The notes under the pieces were generated by a model that saw only the letters and a list, made by a program, of their open reading frames with translations, was not told the origin of the DNA and made no database searches. The translations under genes were made by a program, and so were the position numbers. This document shows, piece by piece, positions 36,308 to 44,356 of a stretch of 64,000 nt of DNA; the stretch's first letter is position 1; each line of letters begins with the position of its first letter. The DNA is from Hyphomicrobiales bacterium (GTDB lineage Bacteria > Pseudomonadota > Alphaproteobacteria > Rhizobiales > Rhizobiaceae). The stretch covers positions 62,001 to 126,000 of the forward strand of contig UCII01000026.1 of assembly GCA_900472485.1 (NCBI GenBank), read 5' to 3'.

Positions 36308-37194
36308 TTCGGCAATGTCCCGCCAAGATTGATACCCGGTTCCTTGATCATGTTGTTCTCAAGGCCCCATTTCTTCATGATGGCGGCATAGGTACCATTG
36401 TCCATGAGAAGTTTGACGGCATCCTTCAGAATTGGGCCGAGCGGCGAGCCTTTCGGCACGACGGCGCCCTGATAGAGATCTTCGAAACCGTTCTTCTGGC
36501 CGACGCCCGTTAGTTCGAGCTGGCCGTTCGCCTGCGAGACGAAATAGGTGAGCGGCGCCTGTGAGGAGAAGAAGGCGTCGGAGCGCTTGGAGCGGACGGC
36601 GAGGATCGAGCTCGGCTGGTCTGTGAAGGACTGGACCTCGATTGCACCCTTGCCGTCTGTCTTGCACTTCTCGGCTTGCACCTGGATGACCTTCTCGGCC
36701 GAGCCGCCGGCCATGACGGCAATGCGCTGGCCGCAGGCACTGTCGAGCGAGGTGATGCCCTTCGGGTTGCCCTTCTGGACGGCGAAGACCACGAATTCCT
36801 GTACCCAGTCGACGAAATCATTGGCCTCCTCGCGGCTCTTGAAATCGCCGATCGGGCCGAAGGCGAACTGGTAGCGGCCGGAATTGATGCCGGCGAGGAT
36901 GGCGGGCAGGCCACTGACGCTTTCATGCTCGATCTTGACGCCGAGCACTTCGCCGATCGCGTCGGTCAGATCGGCGCTGGCACCGGTCAGCTTGGTGCCG
37001 GTGACGATTTCATAGGGAGGGAAAGAGCCGTTGTTGACGGAGATCATCTTGCCCGATGTGCGGATGGCTTCCGGCAGCTTGGCCTGCAGATCCTTGTTGA
37101 CCGAAAGTTTCGGCAGGCTCGCATCCTCGGCGAAGGCGGCGCCCGACATCATCAGGCTTGCCAGGGCGACGTAGGTCATTTTCTTCAGCGACAT
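36304..37194 (-). CDS. ABC transporter periplasmic substrate-binding protein (amino-acid family)
   Basis: 296 residues. A signal peptide (MSLKKMTYVALASLMMSGAA, cleaved after AFA) precedes an SBP_bac_3 fold: SVNNGSFPPYEIV, GLPAILAGINSGRYQFAFGP and VMAGGSAEKV. The ATG at 37192-37194 is six bases from GGGGA; an ATG two codons upstream abuts it and is less likely. The ligand is not clear from sequence, but the operon suggests an N-acylated or aromatic amino-acid derivative. Confidence 0.92.
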   Translation of the reverse strand: MSLKKMTYVALASLMMSGAAFAEDASLPKLSVNKDLQAKLPEAIRTSGKMISVNNGSFPPYEIVTGTKLTGASADLTDAIGEVLGVKIEHESVSGLPAILAGINSGRYQFAFGPIGDFKSREEANDFVDWVQEFVVFAVQKGNPKGITSLDSACGQRIAVMAGGSAEKVIQVQAEKCKTDGKGAIEVQSFTDQPSSILAVRSKRSDAFFSSQAPLTYFVSQANGQLELTGVGQKNGFEDLYQGAVVPKGSPLGPILKDAVKLLMDNGTYAAIMKKWGLENNMIKEPGINLGGTLPK

Positions 37195-37240
37195 GTTCAT
37201 TCCCCTTTTTGCTTTGTGTCTCTGATTTTTGAGGTGGTGG

Positions 37241-38218
37241 TCAGGCAGCGCTCGTCCGGCTGCCGTCGACATCGAACGGGAAGAGTTCCTCCGGCGTCAT
37301 CAGCCGCGGCAGGATGCCCTGCACATGCAGCTCCCCGGCGAAATCGGCGATCATCTTGCGGTTGGCGGCAAGGCCGCTCGCATCCCACCCTTCCGGCAGC
37401 TCGGCTGCCGATTTCAACAGCTCATCGAGCATAAAGGGCGTGGTGTCGGCATATTTGCGCCGCTTGCTCAGCCAGACGCGCTGAGATTCATCGATGAGTG
37501 CACTCAGTTCGGCCATGACCCAGGGATGCTCGGCGACAAACTCCGCCTTGAAACCAATCAGGTGCATACCCGGTACATAGCCCACATCGGCAAAATAGCG
37601 ATGCTCGGCGGCGCGGAAATCCGGCAGCAGCTGGCGGAAGCCGGAGTTGCCGGCGAAATAGCCGTCCGGCATGAAGGGCGTGAAGATCGCATCTAGCTTG
37701 CCTTCCTTCAGCAGCTCCACCATCGGCCTTTCGCCGGGTGCCGCCTCGATGCGGCCGGGACGGCCAAAGCCGTCGAGGCGGTCGGTGATCGGATGGGCTT
37801 CCGTGAGGCGGCCGGCATACCACATCGCATTTTCGACGCCGACGCCTTCTCGGCGAAGTGCTGCCCGCGTCCAGGTATTGCCGGAATCGCGCCAGCCGGT
37901 GACGCCGATGCGCTTGCCGGCCAATTGGGCGAAGCTCGTGATCGGGCTGTCCTTGGCGGTGATGACGCAGCGGTGGCGGAAGCCGCGCATGATGAAGTTC
38001 GGTATGCCGACCACGCTGTCATCGCCATCGATGCGCAGCTGCGTGTAGCGGCTGAAGGAGGTTTCGGCGGCATCATAGGTGTCGCTCTTGCCGACATGCG
38101 AGATCAGGGTGCCGACCCGGTCCACCCTGATGTCGAGTTTCGGGGAGGAGACATCGCCCAGGACCAGAGGGGTCATGTAGTCCCAGTCACGAAGAGCAAG
38201 GCGGAGAGTAAGGGGCAT
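37241..38218 (-). CDS. 4,5-Dihydroxyphthalate-decarboxylase-like protein, cytoplasmic binding-protein fold
   Basis: 325 residues. The sequence (LTLRLALRDWDYMTPLVLGD, RGFRHRCVITAKDSPITSF and GKRIGVTGWRDSGNTWTRAA) matches the 4,5-dihydroxyphthalate decarboxylase family, a cytoplasmic relative of periplasmic binding proteins. There is no signal peptide. I chose the ATG at 38216-38218, with AAGGGG beside it; the upstream frame runs through the promoter. It is the first gene of the ABC operon and divergent from the MocR regulator. It could be a true decarboxylase or a binding protein. Confidence 0.78.
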   Translation of the reverse strand: MPLTLRLALRDWDYMTPLVLGDVSSPKLDIRVDRVGTLISHVGKSDTYDAAETSFSRYTQLRIDGDDSVVGIPNFIMRGFRHRCVITAKDSPITSFAQLAGKRIGVTGWRDSGNTWTRAALRREGVGVENAMWYAGRLTEAHPITDRLDGFGRPGRIEAAPGERPMVELLKEGKLDAIFTPFMPDGYFAGNSGFRQLLPDFRAAEHRYFADVGYVPGMHLIGFKAEFVAEHPWVMAELSALIDESQRVWLSKRRKYADTTPFMLDELLKSAAELPEGWDASGLAANRKMIADFAGELHVQGILPRLMTPEELFPFDVDGSRTSAA

Positions 38219-38257
38219 GAAATTCACTCGCGGGAAAACTTGTTTTCTCAACGAGTA

Positions 38258-38303
38258 AATGTTCAATATAAGCCGATCAAATGTTATTACGTTATTGAAC
38301 ATT
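38258..38303. promoter_or_regulatory. 11-bp inverted repeat between MocR and ABC operon
   Basis: AATGTTCAATA (38258-38268) is mirrored exactly by TATTGAACATT (38293-38303), 35 bp centre to centre. It sits between the divergent MocR gene and the ABC operon and probably binds MocR dimers. Confidence 0.65.
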
Positions 38304-38318
38304 AAAAATGGTGCGAAA

Positions 38319-39647
38319 ATGAGCGAAGAACGGGATGCGAAATGGTTTGCCTCGAAATTGAGCGATCGGACCATCCGTGGCATCGCGCTTGAAACGAGCG
38401 CGCTCATTCGCGCCGGTGCCTTGCCTGTTGGCACCAAGCTGCCGCCGATCCGTGACCTTGCCTTTGCCCTTGGGGTGAGCCCGGCGACCCTGTCGGAAGC
38501 CTGGAGCGAACTCAGGCGTCAGAAGATCATAAGTGGGCGCGGCAGGAACGGCACATGGGTCAGCGGCGACCGCTTCGTCGCCAAGCCGGCGCGGCTGGCA
38601 AGCGTTGGCGACTATGGTTCCGACGCCCTCAATCTGACGGCGGCCGTTCCTGACGTCCGCCTGCTGCCAAAGCTGGAGGCGGCGATGGCCCATGGTGCCT
38701 CGGCCGAAAATCTCAACAGCTACGAGCGCAGCCGCATCCTGCCGGAGCTTGAGCGCGAGGTCAGGAAGACATGGCCTTACGAGCCGGAGGCGTTCCTGGC
38801 GACCAATGGCGGCTATAATGCCGTCTACACCCTGATCAACGCCCTCGTCATGCCGGGCGCTGCCGTTGCGATCGAGGACCCGACGGGCATGCGGCTTCTC
38901 GATATTCTCGAGGACCGGGGCGCCCGCATCATTCCGGTGAAATGCGATGAAGAGGGCCCGCTGCCGGCCTCGCTGGAGGACGCGCTGAAATATCGCCCGG
39001 TCGCCTTTATCTTTCAGCCGCGCATCCATTCCGTCACGGGCCAGAGCGTGAGCCCGGGACGTATGATAGGGATCGCAGAGATTCTTCGCGACAAGGATAC
39101 TTTGATCGTGGAAGACGATGGTATCGGCGACATCTCGATCGCGCCGCGCCATTCCCTCGGGCATCTTTTTCCCGATCGGGTTATCCATATCCTGTCATTT
39201 TCGAAAACGCACGGGCCGGACCTACGCCTCGCGGTCTTGTCGAGCTCGCGGGCGATCATCGACCAGATCCAATCCTATCGCAGCTTCAGCTCCGGCTGGA
39301 CCAGCCGTATTCTGCAGGCGGCGGCGGCCTGGCTGCTGCGCGATCCGGCAACAGCATCGTGCCTCGATCATGCCCGCAGGACCTATCGGGAACGCCGCGC
39401 AGGCCTCATCAATGCGCTTCGCGAGCGTGGCGTCGATGCGTGGCATGGAGAGGGACTATGTGCCTGGGTGCCGGTCTCGTCGGAGCCTTTCGCAATGGTG
39501 ACGCTTGCCGCTCGGGGCATTGCAGTGCATCCCGGTGCCAAGTTCTCGATCCTGCCCAGCAGCCATTTGCGTGTCGCGACGGCCAAACTCTTGGAGCGGC
39601 GCGAATATGTTGCGGATGCCATCGCACTTGCGGCCGTTCACACGTGA
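38319..39647 (+). CDS. MocR-type regulator (GntR winged helix fused to aminotransferase fold)
   Basis: 442 residues. A GntR winged helix at about 10-75 (KLPPIRDLAFALGVSPATLS) is fused to a fold-type-I aminotransferase domain, with the PLP lysine near residue 296 in ILSFSKTHGPDLR and the usual cofactor residues (FLATNGGYNAVYTLINALV, VEDDGIGD). MocR proteins sense an amino-acid-like effector through PLP. I chose the ATG at 38319. It is divergent from the ABC/M20 operon, with a repeat between, so it probably controls that operon. Confidence 0.92.
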   Translation: MSEERDAKWFASKLSDRTIRGIALETSALIRAGALPVGTKLPPIRDLAFALGVSPATLSEAWSELRRQKIISGRGRNGTWVSGDRFVAKPARLASVGDYGSDALNLTAAVPDVRLLPKLEAAMAHGASAENLNSYERSRILPELEREVRKTWPYEPEAFLATNGGYNAVYTLINALVMPGAAVAIEDPTGMRLLDILEDRGARIIPVKCDEEGPLPASLEDALKYRPVAFIFQPRIHSVTGQSVSPGRMIGIAEILRDKDTLIVEDDGIGDISIAPRHSLGHLFPDRVIHILSFSKTHGPDLRLAVLSSSRAIIDQIQSYRSFSSGWTSRILQAAAAWLLRDPATASCLDHARRTYRERRAGLINALRERGVDAWHGEGLCAWVPVSSEPFAMVTLAARGIAVHPGAKFSILPSSHLRVATAKLLERREYVADAIALAAVHT

Positions 39648-39656
39648 ACGGCAATG

Positions 39657-40727
39657 CTACTGGCTTGAAGTCGCTCCCAGGCTTTTGGGCGTGTCCCTCC
39701 AAGAGGAACCGTATTTGACAAGGATAGCCGCAAGCTTAGCCGAGATGAGCGCAATGATGGAAATCGCGACGAGATAGATTGCGATGTAGACGGGCTGCGG
39801 CAAGTGGGTATCGCGCATCAGATGCCCGTAAATCTCGGTGAAGCCGCGATGGCACATATAGATGGGATAGGAGAGATAGCCGAGAAAGATGCCGAGCCGC
39901 TGCAGCCTCTCCGGCAATTCGAGCATCGTGCCGGCAAGGACGATGAGCGGTGAGATCAGGATGCAGAAGACAAGCGCATATTTCAGCGAATAGGTTGGGA
40001 GAAACAGCAAGGCTAAGATCGCCGCGATGGGCAGCAGGGCGGCATAGCTGTTCATGGTCCAGCCAATCGCGGTGCTGCTTCGAAGCCGGTAGATGATCAT
40101 TCCGAGCGTGAAGGAAAAGAAGACGCGGGCAAAGCCGCCATCCACCGAGTGCCATTCCCAGCCGAGATCGAGCGATTTGTGGAAAAAAACCGAGACGATC
40201 AGCAGCGCTAGAGATGCGGCGGCAATGAGGATCAGGCTCCGCGTTTTCAATCTGAACAGCACGAGCGCGAATATGAGATTGGCCAGCAGCTCCCAAAACA
40301 GCGACCAGGCGGGACCATTCAGTGGATAAAGCGCCAGGATATCGCCCGCCGACCGCGTCAGAAAACTCGGCGAAGGCAGCATGAATATGGTCGTAAGGAT
40401 GCTCGCGGCAAGATCGGCCCGTCCGACACCGGATGCCTGCCAGTGCAGCAGCAATTGCACAAGGCCGTAGACGCTGCCGATGAGGAAGAGCGGATAGAGA
40501 CGCGCGTAGCGAGCCTTCATGAAGGCCAGCACGGTCATGCCGCTTGCGAGTTTTTCACCATAGGCCCTGGCAATCACGAAGCCGCTGAGCACGAAGAAGA
40601 AATCGACCGCGATATAGGCCGAAGGCGCATAGGGCCTGTCGAGGTGATAGACGACGACCGCCAATGCCGCCAGGCCGCGCATCGCATCCAGGGCGGCATA
40701 TCTGTGTTTCGTCGTATTGGCCGGCAT
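39657..40727 (-). CDS. Acyltransferase 3 family membrane protein
   Basis: 356 residues with ten or so transmembrane helices. The opening RYAALDAMRGLAALAVVVYH and VDFFFVLSGFVIAR are the standard acyltransferase-3 signature, with the active-site His in VVYHLD. Such proteins O-acylate exported polysaccharides or lipids. It is the last gene of a three-gene minus operon after a glycosyltransferase and a flippase, so it probably acetylates the same polymer. Confidence 0.93.
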   Translation of the reverse strand: MPANTTKHRYAALDAMRGLAALAVVVYHLDRPYAPSAYIAVDFFFVLSGFVIARAYGEKLASGMTVLAFMKARYARLYPLFLIGSVYGLVQLLLHWQASGVGRADLAASILTTIFMLPSPSFLTRSAGDILALYPLNGPAWSLFWELLANLIFALVLFRLKTRSLILIAAASLALLIVSVFFHKSLDLGWEWHSVDGGFARVFFSFTLGMIIYRLRSSTAIGWTMNSYAALLPIAAILALLFLPTYSLKYALVFCILISPLIVLAGTMLELPERLQRLGIFLGYLSYPIYMCHRGFTEIYGHLMRDTHLPQPVYIAIYLVAISIIALISAKLAAILVKYGSSWRDTPKSLGATSSQ

Positions 40728-40766
40728 TGGTCGAAACCTCGTTGGGCGGAAAGGATTGCGCTTACG

Positions 40767-41582
40767 CTATCCGGCGGCGCGCGCGCCGAAGAATTCGCTT
40801 CTCAAGTTTCGATCGAGCGGGCGCACCCGCGAAAGATTGCCCAGGAACTGGCGGGGGCTTGTGAGTACCGACCGGTTCAGAAAATGGGTCCTGATCAGGC
40901 CGGAGGATTTGCTGTGGGCGCCGGCATGGCCGACCCGATAGATCGCGCCACGGAAGGGCAGCGCTCCGAGCGGAGAGCCGGCATCGGCCAGCAGCTTGCC
41001 GATGCGCACGTGGCTGCCGAGCATGGATTTGATGTAATCGACCTCGGCATCCTCGAAGGTCGCCGGCAAGCGATAGAGATCGGAGCGAATGATCAGCGAC
41101 GTACCGCAATAATTGGCGAAATCATTGTGATGCATAAGCAGCCTGCCGCCTTCGTTCCAGAGATAGCCCCGGTTGATTTTCCAGCCATTGGCATCGGTAT
41201 TTCGAGCTGCGAAATCGACGATATTGGCGCTGACGAAATCATCGTCGTCGACAATCATGAAAAAACGCGTGTCGCGCGCCGAAAGCATGCCGCTCAAGAC
41301 ACGACGGCCCTTGTCCAGCCGGAACGCATCGTAGACCTTTTCGCGATCGGCACCGTTGATGTCGTGCAGCTGGTTCGGCGGGAAGGTCACGCGTTCTGCC
41401 GTAAAATTCGGCGGCAAATCCGGCAGATCGGCGCCTTCATTGGCGACGACTACGCCGCGCCAGTTCCTGTTGGACTGGCCGGCGATCGATGCGATCGTTT
41501 GCGACAGCCGCCGTTTCAATGCCGGCCAATCATTGGAATTGGCCTGATGCCGAACGGGAATGATGAACGTAACCAGTGTCAT
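40767..41582 (-). CDS. Glycosyltransferase family 2-like protein
   Basis: 271 residues. The metal-binding acidic motif IVDDDDFVSANI lies near residue 110, in a GT-A-like fold (VTFIIPVRHQANSNDWPALK at the start). It is probably a cytoplasmic, membrane-associated transferase that adds a sugar to a growing polysaccharide repeat. The donor sugar is unknown. It lies between the flippase and acyltransferase in one operon, with gaps of 75 and 39 bp. Confidence 0.85.
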   Translation of the reverse strand: MTLVTFIIPVRHQANSNDWPALKRRLSQTIASIAGQSNRNWRGVVVANEGADLPDLPPNFTAERVTFPPNQLHDINGADREKVYDAFRLDKGRRVLSGMLSARDTRFFMIVDDDDFVSANIVDFAARNTDANGWKINRGYLWNEGGRLLMHHNDFANYCGTSLIIRSDLYRLPATFEDAEVDYIKSMLGSHVRIGKLLADAGSPLGALPFRGAIYRVGHAGAHSKSSGLIRTHFLNRSVLTSPRQFLGNLSRVRPLDRNLRSEFFGARAAG

Positions 41583-41657
41583 GAGGCGCCTTTCCGACTT
41601 GGTATTCCTATCGCGAGATGGGATGAGCGTTGCTTCCGGCCCTATTCGCGATGACTG

Positions 41658-43205
41658 CTACTGTGCCTTCGCGCGACGGCCTTGCAGCGTCGTTCGCACG
41701 AGGAAGAGGACCCTTTCCCGGCATAAGAGAAGGATGAGGCCCGAGTAGGCGAGGCCACCGACCAGGACTTCGCAGACGAGGCGTTCCGCAAGGGGCCGGT
41801 CGATCAAGGCCGATGAAATTGCGACGACGGCGACAAGCATGCCGAGATAAGCGGCAATGGGCCTCAGGAACTGACCGAAATATTCCGGAATGCTGAGGCC
41901 GATCAATCGCGACACCATCCACAGCGTCACTGGCCAGAGCATCACCACTCCGAGCATGAGTCCGAAGACGACGGTCGCCACCCCATATTGGTGAAGAACC
42001 AACACGGTGAGGATCGAGACGACGTTGCGCACCAGCTGATAATAGAACCACCAGTCGGATCTGCCCTGGCTGGTGATCAAGGATGCCTGGATGATGCCGA
42101 TGCCGGCCATCAGCCCGATGACGCAGAAGAAGCGTACCGGCCAGATGGCCGCTGCCCAGTGCGGTCCGAAGATCAGCGGAATGGCATCGTCGGCGACCGC
42201 CGCGAGCCCCATGAAAGCCGGGAAAGATACCAGCGAGCAACCGAAGGTCGCCATAAGGAATGCTTCGCGCACTTTGTCCTTATCATGCTGCAGCGAGGAG
42301 AGCAGCACGTGGCTGACAGAATTCAGCCCGCCCGCCACGACATTGTTGAGCATCTCGTAGAGCCGCCGGGCGAAATTATAGATACCGAGAGCGGCCGGGC
42401 TTACCAGTGTGCCGATGATCAGCTGGTCGAGATTCATGGTCTGGAGGAAGCGGTTGCCCGAGGCGAAGATGCCGTAATGCAGCAGTTCGCGCAGGCTCGA
42501 GAGCTTTACTCTGAAGCCAGGCAGCCATTTTGCACCCCAGAAAGCGGCGATGCAGGCGGCCGCCGGTGCAGCGATCTGGGCGATTGCAAGCGCCCACAGA
42601 CCGAAACCGGCGAAGATCAGCGAGAGACAGATGACCGCCGAAACAGAGGTGGCGATCGCGGTACGGGCCGCAGCAAGATGGAAGGACATCGTGCGGCCGA
42701 TCAGTGCATTGGGGACGATGATCATCATGTCGAAGAAGATTTTCAGGCCGATGATCAGCAGCAGCTTGACGATATCGTCATGCCCGAGCCAATGAGCTAG
42801 AAATGGCGAAAGCAGAAACAGCGCGGCATAGAGGATGGCTGCGGAGACGAAGGATAGCCAGAAGACCGTATCGAGATGGCTGCGCCGAATGGATTTCTGC
42901 TGGATTAGTGCCTCGCCGAAGGCCGTCGGGCCGAAGCCGGAGGCGAAACTGACGATGGCGAAGGCGAGCGCTACCAGACCGAAATCCTGCGGCAGAAGGA
43001 AACGGGAGGTGACGACGAAGACAAGGCTGTTGAGTGCCGTCGGGATAAGCGTATCCAGCGCCGACCAGAAGGCGCCCCTCAATGCGGCCCGCGACCGGTT
43101 TTCGCTCAGATGTTCAAAGACGACTTCATCCGCTTCGGACGCCAGCAATCGCATACCTCGCCGTTTTAGATCTGCGGCGGATACCGGAGTCCCGGCGCCC
43201 GCCAT
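41658..43205 (-). CDS. Polysaccharide flippase (Wzx/MOP family)
   Basis: 515 residues with about twelve to fourteen transmembrane helices and the oligosaccharide-flippase features VVTSRFLLPQDFGLVALAFA, FGPTAFGEALIQQKS and SPAALGIYNFARRLYEM. It would move lipid-linked polysaccharide repeats across the inner membrane. A start 17 codons later (43154) is possible. It heads the three-gene operon with a glycosyltransferase and acyltransferase. No polymerase (Wzy) or chain-length gene is in the window. Confidence 0.88.
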   Translation of the reverse strand: MAGAGTPVSAADLKRRGMRLLASEADEVVFEHLSENRSRAALRGAFWSALDTLIPTALNSLVFVVTSRFLLPQDFGLVALAFAIVSFASGFGPTAFGEALIQQKSIRRSHLDTVFWLSFVSAAILYAALFLLSPFLAHWLGHDDIVKLLLIIGLKIFFDMMIIVPNALIGRTMSFHLAAARTAIATSVSAVICLSLIFAGFGLWALAIAQIAAPAAACIAAFWGAKWLPGFRVKLSSLRELLHYGIFASGNRFLQTMNLDQLIIGTLVSPAALGIYNFARRLYEMLNNVVAGGLNSVSHVLLSSLQHDKDKVREAFLMATFGCSLVSFPAFMGLAAVADDAIPLIFGPHWAAAIWPVRFFCVIGLMAGIGIIQASLITSQGRSDWWFYYQLVRNVVSILTVLVLHQYGVATVVFGLMLGVVMLWPVTLWMVSRLIGLSIPEYFGQFLRPIAAYLGMLVAVVAISSALIDRPLAERLVCEVLVGGLAYSGLILLLCRERVLFLVRTTLQGRRAKAQ

Positions 43206-43380
43206 TGCCGCTTCGCCATCGTTCGATGGAGCAGGACGGCGTGTTGGATGCTTGATCTAGGCCAGCCCCTCGATTTGTCTAGGGAGAATTGTTGCATTGC
43301 AACATTGCGTTGCTGAAAGTGATCTCACGATCAAGGCAAACGCGAAATTTGTCTCTCTAGAGCGGCGAAAAGCGCCGCGT

Positions 43381-44010
43381 CTACTGCGCGGCCGAGCGGA
43401 CCCTTGGCTCGTCCCATTCGATTTCGGGAGCAGCATCGGTATCATCCAAAGGCTCGTTCATCTCATATAGATAGCCTTCGAGCATGTCGCAGGCGCGTTC
43501 GCTGGCGCCGATCTTGGCTTCCGTTTCGCTGATGGCGGTGGCGATCGCCTTGATGCGGGCGCGCAGCATGTGGCCGACCACGTCCTTGCCGGGGCGCTTG
43601 CCCAGCCGGTCGAGGTGAAGGCCGATGCGATTGGAGTGTCGCTCGAGCTCGCTCTTGCTGAAATTCGCCTTGCGAATTTCTTCCAGAAGGCTCGCCCGCA
43701 TCTTGGCGACCGGATCGAAAGTACCCGGTTCCCGCTCGTCCAGCACTATCTCGGTAATCAGCTTTTCAATGGCAACCAGCGCCTGCAGGTCGACGGCATC
43801 GGTCAGTTCGACATCATAGCCGGTATCGTCGAACACCTTGCGGCGTACGGGATCGAGAAGAAGCTCGTAGGCCTTCTGCAGCTGCGCGAAAGCTTCGGTA
43901 TCGCCGCCGGAATCCGGATGGGCTGCCTTCGCGCGCTTGCGATAAGCCGCCTTGATCTGCTCTTCGCCCGCATCGCGCGCAACGCCGAGAATATCGTATG
44001 GATCAGTCAC
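43381..44010 (-). CDS. J-domain protein
   Basis: 209 residues. An N-terminal J domain (residues 3-65, HPD motif at 31-33 in KAAHPDSGGD) is followed by helices with no zinc-finger or client domain, so it is a type III J protein that stimulates a DnaK-type chaperone. It is transcribed alone, with a 175-bp gap before the flippase operon. The target is unknown. Confidence 0.9.
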   Translation of the reverse strand: MTDPYDILGVARDAGEEQIKAAYRKRAKAAHPDSGGDTEAFAQLQKAYELLLDPVRRKVFDDTGYDVELTDAVDLQALVAIEKLITEIVLDEREPGTFDPVAKMRASLLEEIRKANFSKSELERHSNRIGLHLDRLGKRPGKDVVGHMLRARIKAIATAISETEAKIGASERACDMLEGYLYEMNEPLDDTDAAPEIEWDEPRVRSAAQ

Positions 44011-44356
44011 TCCAACTCCTGCCGCCGCTCATTCCTGTTTTAAGGCCTGGCCGCTGATATCGCCGGCGCGGTTTAAACCTCCCGCCCGACCGTTTCAATC
44101 GGCTCCGGCGCTATTTGTACCATCACAAAGGCAGAGTTTGGACAAAAAGAGTCCTATGTCAAAGGCGAGCAACCTCTTCTGTGGAAATTCAGCGCCTCAG
44201 AGCGTTCGGTCGAGGAAGACGTTCGAGCGTGACTGCTTGAGCCGGTAGAGTTGGCAAAGATCAGCATCGCTGAACGCCAGGACTTGCTGGTGAGATAACG
44301 GCAATCGGCCCGCTTCGCTGTAGGAAGCGGGCCGATTGCAGAATGTCCCAGAATTT
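44011..44356. other. 346-bp gap with a decayed-looking frame and a terminator
   Basis: On the plus strand at about 44077-44290 a start-less frame reads like protein (GQKESYVKGEQPLLWKF, then LLEPVELAKISIAERQDLLV) but is broken by a TGA at 44230-44232 and a TAA near 44296. It may be a decayed gene or chance. A strong hairpin closes the stretch (separate entry). I see no tRNA. Confidence 0.35.
44301..44339. terminator. Hairpin after the DegP-like gene
   Basis: A perfect 16-bp stem (44301-44316 with 44324-44339) has a seven-base loop, 17 bp beyond the stop codon of the minus-strand protease gene. It is likely its terminator, although the T-run is weak. Confidence 0.75.
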
